Below the pieces are notes generated by a model that did not search any database, was not told the DNA's origin, and worked only from the letters and a program-made list of their open reading frames with translations. Shown in pieces: positions 1-7,193 of a stretch of DNA of 9,543 nt. The stretch comes from Candidatus Acidiferrales bacterium (lineage in GTDB: Bacteria; Acidobacteriota; Terriglobia; Acidiferrales; UBA7541): assembly GCA_955651735.1 (NCBI GenBank), contig CATPAM010000166.1, forward strand, positions 1 through 9,543. Direction: 5' to 3'. The first letter of the stretch is position 1; each line of letters begins with the position of its first letter. The position numbers were made by a program, and so were the translations under genes.

Positions 1-1018
1 CTCGCGCTCGGCCCGCGCGCCCCAGGTTCATCGCAAATTCGTGGTCGCGCAGGATTCTGATGGCCGCAGCGGAAATTTCCGCAGGATCGGGTCCGGAAAC
101 GAGCAAGCCGCTCTTTTCGTGCTCGATGATTTCTCCAAGCGCGCCTCGGTTGAAGGCCAGCGACGGAATTTCGTAGGCCATGGCGGCCAGCAGGGAATTG
201 TTGAGTGCTTCAAAGAATGACGGTAGCAGGAAGACATCCAGCGCAGCGTAAACGTTTTCCACGTCTTTGACGAACCCCGCAAAAAACACATCGTCTTTCA
301 GGCCAAGCTCCCGTGCGAGCGATTCAAGCCGTTCGCGACGCGGCCCGTCGCCAGCCAGTAAGAGCTTGGCACCGGAAAATTCCTTCTTCACTACCGCTAG
401 CGCGCGAATCAGCCATTCTTGCCCCTTGTCGGGAAGCAACACCCCCACGCAACCTAACAGCGGAGTGGACTGCGAAATTCCCCAGCGGGCCCGGGCATGT
501 TGCCGCTGTTCCGCGGTAAATCGCGGGGGGATGTCTGCGCCTTCGTACACTACGCTAATCTTTTCGCGAGGCGCGCCGGACGCGGCCGCTTGTTCGGCGA
601 CCCATTTGGAATTGGCGACGATTCTCGCCGCAGCCCGGTATCGAGCCTGCGCCAATGGACTTTGGCCGATGGAATAGCCCACGCGGCGTGAGATCACAAA
701 CGGAAGTGTAGACGTGTCTCTTGGCCACCGCGCGAGCCACGCGGCGGTTACCGCATGCGCCTCATTGGCGTGGACCAGATCGAATCCTCCGGTGCGCAGC
801 AGCGCGCACACAGTCTTCGCGGCAGGCAGCCGAAAAAGGCCGCGCGACACAAAATGCACGGGTACGCCAGCCGACGCTGCGCGCTCGCCGAGCGCGGAAC
901 CAACTGCCGCCACCAACTCTGCTTCATGCCCTCTTTCGCGCAGCCCTTTCAGCAGTAACAATGCTTGGTTTTGCCCGCCGCGCCATTCGATCTCCAGATC
1001 GACCAGCAGCACCTTCAC
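1..1018 (-). CDS. GT4-family glycosyltransferase (C-terminus cut by the window edge)
   Basis: Reading leftward from GTG at 1018-1016, one open frame continues to base 1, giving about 339 residues without a stop. The N-terminus (VKVLLVDLEIEWRGGQNQ) is the Rossmann start and GG loop of a GT-B retaining glycosyltransferase. The C-terminal half has the nucleotide-sugar-binding features of family GT4: a GVLLPDKGQEWLIRA segment, LLLAGDGPRR, and the donor-site stretch PSFFEALNNSLLAAMA. In that stretch the first Glu of the usual E-x7-E pair is present, but the second position is Ala. Family members run about 360-380 residues, so only the last few dozen are missing. The GTG start overlaps the TGA stop of the upstream GT2 gene (GTGA), and a purine-rich GACGAGG lies just before it, which suggests translational coupling. 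It probably transfers a sugar to a lipopolysaccharide core or similar surface glycan at the cytoplasmic face of the inner membrane. The sugar and acceptor cannot be told from the sequence. Confidence 0.88.
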   Translation of the reverse strand, partial: MKVLLVDLEIEWRGGQNQALLLLKGLRERGHEAELVAAVGSALGERAASAGVPVHFVSRGLFRLPAAKTVCALLRTGGFDLVHANEAHAVTAAWLARWPRDTSTLPFVISRRVGYSIGQSPLAQARYRAAARIVANSKWVAEQAAASGAPREKISVVYEGADIPPRFTAEQRQHARARWGISQSTPLLGCVGVLLPDKGQEWLIRALAVVKKEFSGAKLLLAGDGPRRERLESLARELGLKDDVFFAGFVKDVENVYAALDVFLLPSFFEALNNSLLAAMAYEIPSLAFNRGALGEIIEHEKSGLLVSGPDPAEISAAAIRILRDHEFAMNLGRAGRAR

Positions 1019-1791
1019 GAAGCGGCCTCGTCACTGCCGCCGCGCGTAGCCCGCACCAGCTTTCCCAGCTTGGCGTACTTGAGGTGCACGGCACGTGCGG
1101 CCATCTTCGCGATCAGCGCGCCGCGGTACCCATCCATGAAGCCGCCGCGCAGGACGAAATTCTGGAACCAGCTCCACGGCGTGGCGAACCACATGGCGCT
1201 TTTCCATTTGCGCTTGCCTTCCGCGAACATCTGCTGTGCCGCCAAGGTTGTGTAGCGCTCGACCTTGGCTTCGTGCTCCTCAAACGAGCGCACCGTGTAA
1301 TGCAGCAAATCGCCGCTCAGCCGCCCGACCTTGCCGCCATAGCGCAAGGACTCGTGCACGATGCCGGAAAATTCCGCTTCGTCGCGGCGGTACAAGCGCC
1401 GCTGAAAATCCGGATACCAGCCGGAATGTTCAATCCACGCGCCCAGATAGAAAGTCTTGCGGGAGGCTTCGTAAACACAATGCTCCGGCGTGTGCTTTTT
1501 CCAGGCGAGCAGCGACGTTTGCAGGGGGCTACTTAGCTCTTCGTCCGCGTCCATGGAAAAGACCCAATCAGCGGAGGCGCATTCCGCGGCATAATTTTTC
1601 TGGTCGGCGAAGTTGGTCCAGGAGCGCTCGAACCAGGCCGCGCCGTGTTCGCGCGCGATTTCCGCGGTGCGGTCCGTGCTTCCGCAATCCACCACCACGA
1701 TTTCGTCCGCAATTTCCTTCAGCGAATCCAGCGCGCGCGACAGATTTCCTTCTTCATTCAGCGTGATGATGCAGACGGAGAGGCGGTTCAT
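1015..1791 (-). CDS. GT2-family glycosyltransferase, WaaE/KdtX-like
   Basis: A 258-residue GT-A type inverting glycosyltransferase. The opening (MNRLSVCIITLNEEGNL) and VVVDCGSTDRT at about residues 33-42 are the nucleotide-binding start of family GT2. The metal-binding DxD is D81-A82-D83 within SMDADEE. The middle part (WYPDFQRRLYRR, then GIVHESL) resembles the acceptor region of WaaE/KdtX lipopolysaccharide-core glycosyltransferases, as I know that family. I chose ATG at 1791 because the protein then begins directly at the conserved first strand. The same frame also opens at GTG 1830, which would add 13 atypical residues; neither start has a strong ribosome-binding site. It lies 85 bp downstream of the FHA gene on the same strand and overlaps the following GT4 gene by 4 bp. 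A shared transcript for surface-glycan assembly is likely. Substrate specificity is not readable from sequence. Confidence 0.88.
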   Translation of the reverse strand: MNRLSVCIITLNEEGNLSRALDSLKEIADEIVVVDCGSTDRTAEIAREHGAAWFERSWTNFADQKNYAAECASADWVFSMDADEELSSPLQTSLLAWKKHTPEHCVYEASRKTFYLGAWIEHSGWYPDFQRRLYRRDEAEFSGIVHESLRYGGKVGRLSGDLLHYTVRSFEEHEAKVERYTTLAAQQMFAEGKRKWKSAMWFATPWSWFQNFVLRGGFMDGYRGALIAKMAARAVHLKYAKLGKLVRATRGGSDEAAS

Positions 1792-1876
1792 CGGAAGAAC
1801 GAAACAAAGGAGTCTGCGCCAGTATCTCACGAGTCGCGGCAGAGGCTAAGCCAGGACTATTCTTGGGGCTGAAGCG

Positions 1877-2410
1877 CTATTTGGGGACGAGCGAGAAGCG
1901 GATGACGCTGTTGCCGATGCGAAACTCGGCGCCATCTTGCAGCATGGCGGCGCGCACGCGTTCTTCTTCGAAGAAGGTGCCATTGGTGGAATCGAGGTCC
2001 TTCAGGTTGGCGTAATTTTCGCGCACTTCCAGCAGGCAGTGGTGGCGTGAAATCTCCTGGTCGTTCAAGACGACACCGGCGCCTTCGCGCCCCAGAATCA
2101 CGCGGGGCTTTTTCAAGTTGTGCACCGCACCCTTTGATGGCCCGGACACGACGGTGAGAATCGCGCTCTTGGCGGCAGGAAGTCTCAGGCCATCATCGGG
2201 CTGCAGCAAATTCAGGTTGGAGCTGCTGGCGTTGCTGCGCGCGAAAGAGGGTAGCGGAGAAATCACCATGGTTTGGTCGGGACGCAGGGTGATTTCGACG
2301 ACCGTCATTTGCCGACATTTCGAGCAGTGAAATTGGACCTGTTTGTGCGCGGCGACTTCAGCGTCCTTCAGGACGTGTTCCATGCCGCAATGGCCGCAGG
2401 CTGCTTTCAT
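1877..2410 (-). CDS. Zinc-ribbon plus FHA-domain protein
   Basis: A 177-residue soluble protein with two recognisable parts. Residues 5-32 carry C5-x2-C8 and C29-x2-C32, the spacing of a small zinc ribbon of the MJ0042 type. Residues 51-80 are a Ser/Asn-rich linker. Residues 84-175 form a forkhead-associated domain with the classical signature: G107-R108-E109, S121-R122-H123-H124, S141-T142-N143-G144-T145 and a late N167. FHA domains bind phosphothreonine peptides, so the protein probably docks to a partner of a Ser/Thr kinase, but no kinase or phosphatase gene is in the window. ATG at 2410 is the only sensible start; a weak TAGGT lies upstream. It is divergent from the TPR gene and is the first of three minus-strand genes that may form an operon with the two glycosyltransferases. 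A link between FHA signalling and glycan synthesis is only suggested by position. Confidence 0.87.
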   Translation of the reverse strand: MKAACGHCGMEHVLKDAEVAAHKQVQFHCSKCRQMTVVEITLRPDQTMVISPLPSFARSNASSSNLNLLQPDDGLRLPAAKSAILTVVSGPSKGAVHNLKKPRVILGREGAGVVLNDQEISRHHCLLEVRENYANLKDLDSTNGTFFEEERVRAAMLQDGAEFRIGNSVIRFSLVPK

Positions 2411-2481
2411 GCTTTAAACCTATATCTTTACGCAGCCGCTCACTAGCTGGGCAGGGGTACAGGCTTGCCGCAAGGGTTACT

Positions 2482-2503
2482 GCGCTGCGCCCCGCTGCAG
2501 CGC
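2482..2503. repeat. 7-bp-stem inverted repeat in the divergent intergenic region
   Basis: GCGCTGC (2482-2488) and GCAGCGC (2497-2503) are exact reverse complements around an 8-base loop. A smaller palindrome, CTTGC-C-GCAAG, lies at 2464-2474. Both are between the divergent FHA and TPR genes. No T-run follows either arm, so a terminator is not supported; a protein-binding site or chance structure in GC-rich DNA are both possible. Confidence 0.3.
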
Positions 2504-2536
2504 TGATCCGCTTTCGCGACGCACTCCGGCGGGTTG

Positions 2537-2545
2537 TGCTACGAT
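2537..2545 (+). promoter_or_regulatory. Possible extended -10 promoter for the TPR gene
   Basis: TGC-TACGAT fits an extended -10 element (TGn plus four of six TATAAT positions), placing a transcript start near 2552, about 25 bases before the GTG start. A second -10-like TACAAT is at 2553-2558. No convincing -35 box is seen, so this is a weak call. Confidence 0.25.
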
Positions 2546-2577
2546 TGCAGTTTACAATCCATGCGGGAGAGTCGGCA

Positions 2578-3300
2578 GTGTCTGAACATATTTCGCGCAA
2601 AGAACTGAAGCAGGACAAGATCCACGATGCCATCGAGCACGGCGCCGAAGCTTTTTACATTCACAAATTATTCACTCTGATTGTTTTGCTTGTGATTCTC
2701 GTCGGCGCAATTGCCTATGGTTCCTGGACCGTGTATCACGACCGGCAGACCGCCGCGGCCACGGTGGCGCTGGACACCGCCATGAAGGCCTACAATGGCC
2801 GCATCGGCGGGACTCCTGATCCACAAGATCCGAGCGACGTCTCTTATACGGATGAAGCCGCGCGCTCCAACGACGCGCTGAACAAGTTCAATGTCGTCGC
2901 GAACAAGTATCCCCGCACGATTCCGGGAAGACACGCGCTCTACTACGCGGCACTTTGCCTGGAAGATCTCGACCGCCACAACCAGGCCCTCGAAGACTTG
3001 AAGAAACTAGCGTCCGGCAGCGACAAAGAACTCGCCAACATGGCGCAATATCAAATAGGCGTGGTTTATGCGCGCACCGGCAAGCCCGAGGACGCCGCGA
3101 AGACTTTCCGCGAACTTGCGGACAAGCGCTCCGTTTTCGTTCCCCGGCCGCTAGCGCTGCTGGAGCTTGCGAATGTCTTGCGGCAGACCAATCCGAAGGA
3201 AGCCGCGAACGTGTACCAGCAAATCAAGAAGGAATTTCCGGATACCGCTATTTCCGAGCAGGCCGATCGCGGCTTGGATCTGCTTGCGCCGAAATCCTAG
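2578..3300 (+). CDS. Membrane-anchored tetratricopeptide-repeat protein (YfgM-like plan)
   Basis: A 240-residue protein. A short charged cytoplasmic N-terminus is followed by one hydrophobic helix at about residues 31-50 (LFTLIVLLVILVGAIAYGSW), then a helical, presumably extracytoplasmic domain. Residues 85-235 contain helical-pair repeats typical of TPRs, for example ALYYAALCLEDLDRHNQALE, then a YQIGVVYARTGKPEDAAKTF unit, then ALLELANVLRQTNPKEAANV. This one-helix-plus-TPR layout matches the YfgM/TPR_21 family, whose Escherichia coli member attaches to the SecYEG translocon and periplasmic chaperones; the same role here is inference. I start at GTG 2578 because GGGAGA at 2565-2570 is well placed. 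An earlier in-frame GTG at 2536 lacks a ribosome-binding site and would add 14 poorly conserved-looking residues. The dGTPase-like gene follows within about 50 bp. Confidence 0.82.
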   Translation: MSEHISRKELKQDKIHDAIEHGAEAFYIHKLFTLIVLLVILVGAIAYGSWTVYHDRQTAAATVALDTAMKAYNGRIGGTPDPQDPSDVSYTDEAARSNDALNKFNVVANKYPRTIPGRHALYYAALCLEDLDRHNQALEDLKKLASGSDKELANMAQYQIGVVYARTGKPEDAAKTFRELADKRSVFVPRPLALLELANVLRQTNPKEAANVYQQIKKEFPDTAISEQADRGLDLLAPKS

Positions 3301-3347
3301 CTCCCGACCTCAGAAAGACGGAGCAGCCCATCGAAAAATCTCCGGCA

Positions 3348-4475
3348 TTGGCGCCCTGGGCTATGCGCGCGGAGCATTCGCGCGGGCGGCGTTATCCGCA
3401 GCCGGCACATCCGTATCGCAGTGAATACGCGCGAGATCGCGACCGCATCATTCATTCCCGCGCGTTCCGCCGCCTGGAAGCCAAGACCCAAGTATTCACC
3501 ACGCGCTTCTCCGACCACTTCAGGAATCGTCTGACGCACACGCTGGAAGTGGCGCAGATTGCCCGCACGGTGGCCGCCGCGATGGGCCTCAATGCTGAGC
3601 TTGCCGAGGCACTCGCGCTGGTGCACGACATTGGCCATCCGCCCTTCGGTCACGCTGGAGAGAGGAAGCTGGACGCGCTCATGCGTCCCTACGGCGATTC
3701 GTTCAATCACAACCTGCACGCGCTGCGGATTGTCGAACAATTCGAGCAGCGTTATCTGGATTTTCCGGGCTTGAATCTTACCTTTGAGGTGCGCGAAGGC
3801 ATCATCAAGCATTCACGCCAGTATTCGGCGGCGGAGTTTCCCCAGCTATCCGAATACTTGTTGGATTTGCAGCCACCATTGGAAGCGCAATTGATCGACT
3901 GCGTGGACGAAATCGCCTATAACACCGCCGATCTCGATGATGCTCGCGAGGCGGAGCTTCTGGACATCGCAACGCTGTGTGGCGAAGTTCCGATCTTTCG
4001 CGAAACGTATGCGCAGGTCCACGCAACACATCCTTCCGCTCGCGAGAAGTTGAAATTTAACGAGGCGCTGAAGAAAGTGTTGGATGTCCTGGCTACCGAT
4101 TTGATTGAGACAACGCAGCGGCGCGTGGGAGGTTCGCGCGTCGCGAGCGTCGAAGACATTCGCAATGCCCCTCAACGGCTTGCGGCCTTCAGCGGCGAGG
4201 CTGCGGCCAGCAATGCGCAGCTTAAGCGGTTCCTCTTTGCGCATGTCTACGAGCGGGCAATCATCACCGAAGATCGCAATCGCTCCGTATGCGCTTTGGA
4301 AGAGCTATTTCAATATTACTTGCATGCGCCAGATTCCATGCCCGCAGCACATGAGGAGTTGGTGCGCACGGAACCTCGGCACGTAGCGGTCTGCGACTAC
4401 ATTGCGGGGATGACCGACCAATTCTTGCTGCGTCAGCACCGCGAACATTTCCGGAATTCCGCCGCGGCAAGCTAA
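3348..4475 (+). CDS. dgt: Deoxyguanosinetriphosphate triphosphohydrolase-like HD protein
   Basis: About 375 residues of the dGTPase family, which hydrolyses dGTP (or other dNTPs) to deoxynucleoside and triphosphate in the cytoplasm and so trims the dNTP pool. Numbering from TTG 3348, the N-terminal SRGRRYPQPAHPYRSEYARD and DRDRIIHSRAFRRLEAKTQV segments are family hallmarks. The HD metal site is visible as RLTH64, H93-D94 (LVHDIGHPPFGHAGE) and D187 (CVDEIAY), with FNHN at 119-122. Length fits the shorter Dgt-like subfamily. The start is uncertain: conserved LAPWAM begins right at TTG 3348, with ATG at 3363, and neither has a ribosome-binding site. A GGAG at 3320-3323 lies 6 bases before an in-frame ATC at 3330. 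The open frame extends upstream inside the TPR gene, but that part is a shadow. Probably co-transcribed with the TPR gene. Confidence 0.9.
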   Translation: MAPWAMRAEHSRGRRYPQPAHPYRSEYARDRDRIIHSRAFRRLEAKTQVFTTRFSDHFRNRLTHTLEVAQIARTVAAAMGLNAELAEALALVHDIGHPPFGHAGERKLDALMRPYGDSFNHNLHALRIVEQFEQRYLDFPGLNLTFEVREGIIKHSRQYSAAEFPQLSEYLLDLQPPLEAQLIDCVDEIAYNTADLDDAREAELLDIATLCGEVPIFRETYAQVHATHPSAREKLKFNEALKKVLDVLATDLIETTQRRVGGSRVASVEDIRNAPQRLAAFSGEAAASNAQLKRFLFAHVYERAIITEDRNRSVCALEELFQYYLHAPDSMPAAHEELVRTEPRHVAVCDYIAGMTDQFLLRQHREHFRNSAAAS

Positions 4476-4532
4476 CGGTTTCAAGGACGGACCCAAGCAG
4501 AACGTGGATTTCCGCACGCGGCTCCGGCTAGA

Positions 4533-4538
4533 TACAAT
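4533..4538 (+). promoter_or_regulatory. Possible -10 element upstream of the MscS-family gene
   Basis: TACAAT, preceded by TAGA, matches the TATAAT consensus at five of six positions and lies 35 bases before the ATG. The expected -35 position holds only a weak match (TTTCCG or TTCCGC). It is the best promoter candidate in the 98-bp gap after the dGTPase-like gene; alternatively the channel gene is read through from upstream. Confidence 0.3.
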
Positions 4539-4573
4539 GCCACTCTGGCGTTTTCACGCAGGTAGAAACAGAA

Positions 4574-6319
4574 ATGCAAAGGCTCGTCGCTAACTCAATT
4601 TCCGCGTTTCCAAAAATATGCGCTTTGTTGCTGGCATTCGGTGCCGGCAGCAACTCATTTGTCAACGCTCAAACCACGCCGCTCGCGCCCGCGGCTGCCA
4701 CCGCACCTTCGGTTGCGACTCCCGCGGATCCGCTCGAACTTGGCCGCGAGACTCCGCGCGGAACTGTGATTGGGTTCATCCGTGCGGCGCAGGCTGAAAA
4801 CTACGGCGTCGCTGTTCAATATTTTGAAGCGCGTCGCGCCGCCGTCGAGCGGGAGCAGGAACTCGCGCAACAGCTCCTTGCAATTCTCAACGCTCGATTC
4901 GTGGGTTCACTCGATTCCATCACCAACGATCCAACGGGTCGGCAGGACGGTGGACCGCCGGGAGATCGGGTTGTCGTGGGCGGTACGCGCGGATTGAGCG
5001 AATCGTTCCCGTTGTATTTGGTTCGCATGGAACTCCCGCGCGGGGCGAAGGTCTGGCTGATTTCGCGGCAAACGCTCGATCAGGTCCCGGAAGTGTATGA
5101 CTCGCTGCGATTCCCGCAGGTGGAAAAGCGTCTCCCCAAGTTCTTGGTGAAGACGCGCCCTCTAGAAATGCCGCTGTGGCAGTGGATCTCCATCGTATTG
5201 TTCGCGCCGGTGGCTTTACTGTTTGGCTGGCTGGCGGCGTTGCTCATCCGGTTGTGTTCTCGAAGGATAAGAGGCGCGCTCGGGACGAGAGTGCAGTCAA
5301 GCGAACGGCTACGGCGCTGGGGTCCCGGCGTAGTGCTGGGCGCCGTCATTATCCACTACTACTTCGTCTATCTGATTGGCGCGTCGATTCTTTATCGGCA
5401 GTATTACCGCTACTTACTTTTGATATTGCTGGCCTTCGCGTTTTACTGGGCGATCACGCGCGTCACCTATTGGATTTCCTTGCGCATGTGGAACCAGTTG
5501 ACCAGCCGAGGCAGGTATGCGGAGCGATCGCTAGTGTCGCTGATCCGCAGAGTTCTGGACGTCGCACTTTTCTTTCTGATCGCGTTGCTGGTTTTCAACA
5601 ATGTCCTGCACTGGAACCTGACGGCTGCACTTGCTGGTCTGGGTATCGGCGGTTTGGCGATCGGACTGGGCGCGCAGAAGACTCTTGAAAATATGATGGG
5701 GGGCATCTCGATTCTGATCGACCGTGCGGTCTTGGTGGGGGACGCATGCAAGATCGGGGATCAGCGCGGCATTGTCGAAGATATCGGATTGCGTTCGACA
5801 AAACTGCGCACCGAGGAGCGCACGCTGGTGTCCATTCCGAACGGCACGGTGGCGACCGCGGTTCTGGAAAATTTTCGCTTGCGCGACAAAATCTTGTTCC
5901 GGCAGATGCTACGTTTGCGATACGACCTGGCGCCGGACCACGTGCGCTACGTGCTGGAGCAACTGCGGCAGGTTTTATTGCGACACGCCAAAATAGAAGA
6001 GGTTAGCGCGCGCGTACGCTTGTTGAAGCTGGGAGAGAATGCCATCGAAGTGGAGATTTACGCGTACATCCTGGTGCGCGAGTACCGCGAATTTCTCGCT
6101 GTGCAGGAAGAGCTGATCTTGCAAGCGATGGATGTGCTGGAAAGTTCCGGAGCCGCGGTGGCGCTGCCTACGCAAACCACGATGGTGACGCGTGACGCCT
6201 GGATCGATCCGCAAAAGGCGGCTGCCGCACAGAAGGCCATGGAGAAGAGCCGCGATCCCGGCGTTCCGGGCATGCAGCGGCCGGAGCTTGCCGCAGATAT
6301 CGTGCCGCCGAAGCACTGA
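4574..6319 (+). CDS. MscS-family mechanosensitive channel with N-terminal periplasmic domain
   Basis: A 581-residue membrane protein. Residues 1-32 form a signal peptide with a likely cleavage after VNA. Residues 33-203 are a periplasmic domain containing RETPRGTVIGFIRAAQAENY and VPEVYDSLRFPQVEKRLPKF. Hydrophobic helices follow at about 204-226, 251-274, 279-302 and 328-346. The pore-lining helix is at 349-383: it is Gly/Ala-rich (LTAALAGLGIGGLAIGLGAQ) and runs into KTLENMMGGISILIDR, the hallmark of MscS. The beta domain continues with DIGLRSTKLRT and the conserved SIPNG at 420-424, and the C-terminal tail ends near 581. E. coli MscS has about 286 residues, so this is a large variant with extra periplasmic and membrane parts. 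Such channels open under membrane tension to release solutes on osmotic downshock. ATG 4574 is supported by AGGTAG at 4560-4565. The gene ends 11 bp from the convergent DUF1203 gene. Confidence 0.92.
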   Translation: MQRLVANSISAFPKICALLLAFGAGSNSFVNAQTTPLAPAAATAPSVATPADPLELGRETPRGTVIGFIRAAQAENYGVAVQYFEARRAAVEREQELAQQLLAILNARFVGSLDSITNDPTGRQDGGPPGDRVVVGGTRGLSESFPLYLVRMELPRGAKVWLISRQTLDQVPEVYDSLRFPQVEKRLPKFLVKTRPLEMPLWQWISIVLFAPVALLFGWLAALLIRLCSRRIRGALGTRVQSSERLRRWGPGVVLGAVIIHYYFVYLIGASILYRQYYRYLLLILLAFAFYWAITRVTYWISLRMWNQLTSRGRYAERSLVSLIRRVLDVALFFLIALLVFNNVLHWNLTAALAGLGIGGLAIGLGAQKTLENMMGGISILIDRAVLVGDACKIGDQRGIVEDIGLRSTKLRTEERTLVSIPNGTVATAVLENFRLRDKILFRQMLRLRYDLAPDHVRYVLEQLRQVLLRHAKIEEVSARVRLLKLGENAIEVEIYAYILVREYREFLAVQEELILQAMDVLESSGAAVALPTQTTMVTRDAWIDPQKAAAAQKAMEKSRDPGVPGMQRPELAADIVPPKH

Positions 6320-6330
6320 CCTTTGTGCAA

Positions 6331-6807
6331 TTACTGTCCGTTCGCTGCGCGTTCGACGCGGAAGGTGAAGCAGCCGGCGGTAGTGCTGTTGATCTGCAGG
6401 TAGTCCACGTCGCGATCGGCGAGTAGTTTTTCAATAACCGGCTCGAAGCGGCCGTCGCTTACGTACTCTTGCGCCTTCAGTTTGCGGCCGCGGGCGTACG
6501 CTTCCACGGTGCGCGGGCTGCTGCGCAACTCCTCAGGGAAGCCGGCATTTTCTGGATAGCGCGGGCAGCCGTCGGCGTGAATGTAAACCGGGCCGGGTTG
6601 CGGCAGCGACTCTTTGCCCGTGAAACGATCGTAAGTGAAGAGAATCCTCTGGTCCTCCGGCGTGATGGTGCGCAGGCAGTGCCGGCAAGGTGCGCTGTCC
6701 TCAGCGACTTCGAGATAAGCAGGGAAGCCGTAGACCGGCGCCTTCCGCGTTGCGCGAACTTGCTCCGCGATTTCAGTCTCGATAGCGACGATGCGAATGT
6801 TGTGCAT
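6331..6807 (-). CDS. DUF1203 domain protein
   Basis: A 158-residue soluble protein recognised as DUF1203 from its pattern: an AP-C41-x2-C44-LR segment followed by an acidic turn and LFTYDRF, then GPVYIHADGCPRYPE around 72-86, and a C-terminal DYLQINSTTAGCFTFRVERA strand region. The biochemical role of this family is unknown. C41, C44 and C81 together with H77 could bind a metal, but I only see the residues, not proof. The start is ATG 6807 because GAGGA lies about 9 bases upstream; the frame also opens at 6861 but with an atypical N-terminus. It faces the MscS-family gene tail to tail with 11 bp between them and no clear terminator. A minus-strand promoter is possible with AATAAT at 6860-6865 and TAGAAC 17 bases before it. 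Confidence 0.8.
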   Translation of the reverse strand: MHNIRIVAIETEIAEQVRATRKAPVYGFPAYLEVAEDSAPCRHCLRTITPEDQRILFTYDRFTGKESLPQPGPVYIHADGCPRYPENAGFPEELRSSPRTVEAYARGRKLKAQEYVSDGRFEPVIEKLLADRDVDYLQINSTTAGCFTFRVERAANGQ

Positions 6808-7193
6808 GGATTTGTCCTCGCAATGATGTCTCCGGGCCGGGTTGCGCCCGAGACGAGCCATTATTGGACTTGTGCGGTTTCGGTTCTATCCGCTTGCGGT
6901 GGCCAAACTAGGCCCTACCCCCCTTTTTCGGACGTTCATTCCAAAGGACTTCAAGTCCAGCCGATTTGGATCTGCTCCTTCTAAAGCGCTTTCCGAGCGA
7001 TTTTACGGAACTGCGCATGGTAGGACTTAGCGGATTCGAGACCGCTATCGCGCGGTTACCCGAATGGTAGGTACCCGGCCTTTCGGCCAGTACTGCATCG
7101 GGAAATGCTGGCCCTCGTATCATTTGACGAACACGTCTCCAGCCCCGATAACGGTCTTATGGGCTCGGCGTGTCCCCGGGCCGAGGGGGAGCG
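6808..7193. other. Non-coding region with several small inverted repeats
   Basis: This 386-bp stretch separates the divergent DUF1203 and SH3/barrel genes. No convincing gene is seen: the short open frames do not look protein-like and lack ribosome-binding sites. It holds GGACTT-C-AAGTCC (6946-6958), ACCGC-6-GCGGT (7041-7056), and a stacked hairpin GTAC-CC-GGCC-TTTC-GGCC-A-GTAC (7071-7093). A good promoter for the right-hand gene lies at 7124-7152. The hairpins are upstream of that promoter, so they would not be in its transcript; if functional they are DNA sites or belong to a longer transcript. I cannot match them to a known riboswitch. Confidence 0.4.
7124..7152 (+). promoter_or_regulatory. 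Sigma-70-type promoter for the SH3/beta-barrel gene
   Basis: TTGACG (7124-7129, five of six consensus positions) and GATAAC (7147-7152, four of six) are separated by exactly 17 bases. The predicted transcript starts near 7159, about 35 bases before the ATG at 7194, and includes the GAGGGGGA ribosome-binding site at 7183-7190. This is the best-formed promoter in the window. Confidence 0.45.

Noticed and set aside
721..1536. Long plus-strand open frame of 271 codons
   Set aside because: It lies opposite the GT4 and GT2 genes, has no recognisable domain and an Ala/Arg-rich shadow composition, and has no ribosome-binding site. It is a GC-rich antisense shadow.
2955..3347. N-terminal extension of the dGTPase-like frame inside the TPR gene
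   Set aside because: The translation is Arg-rich and unlike the family, and overlaps a well-supported gene. It is an open shadow frame, not part of the protein.
6313..6328. Possible bidirectional terminator between the MscS-family and DUF1203 genes (GCAC-8-GTGC)
   Set aside because: A 4-bp stem with an 8-base loop and no T-run is too weak to call.
6946..6958. GGACTT-C-AAGTCC considered as part of a tRNA
   Set aside because: No acceptor stem, T-loop or anticodon arm can be assembled around it.
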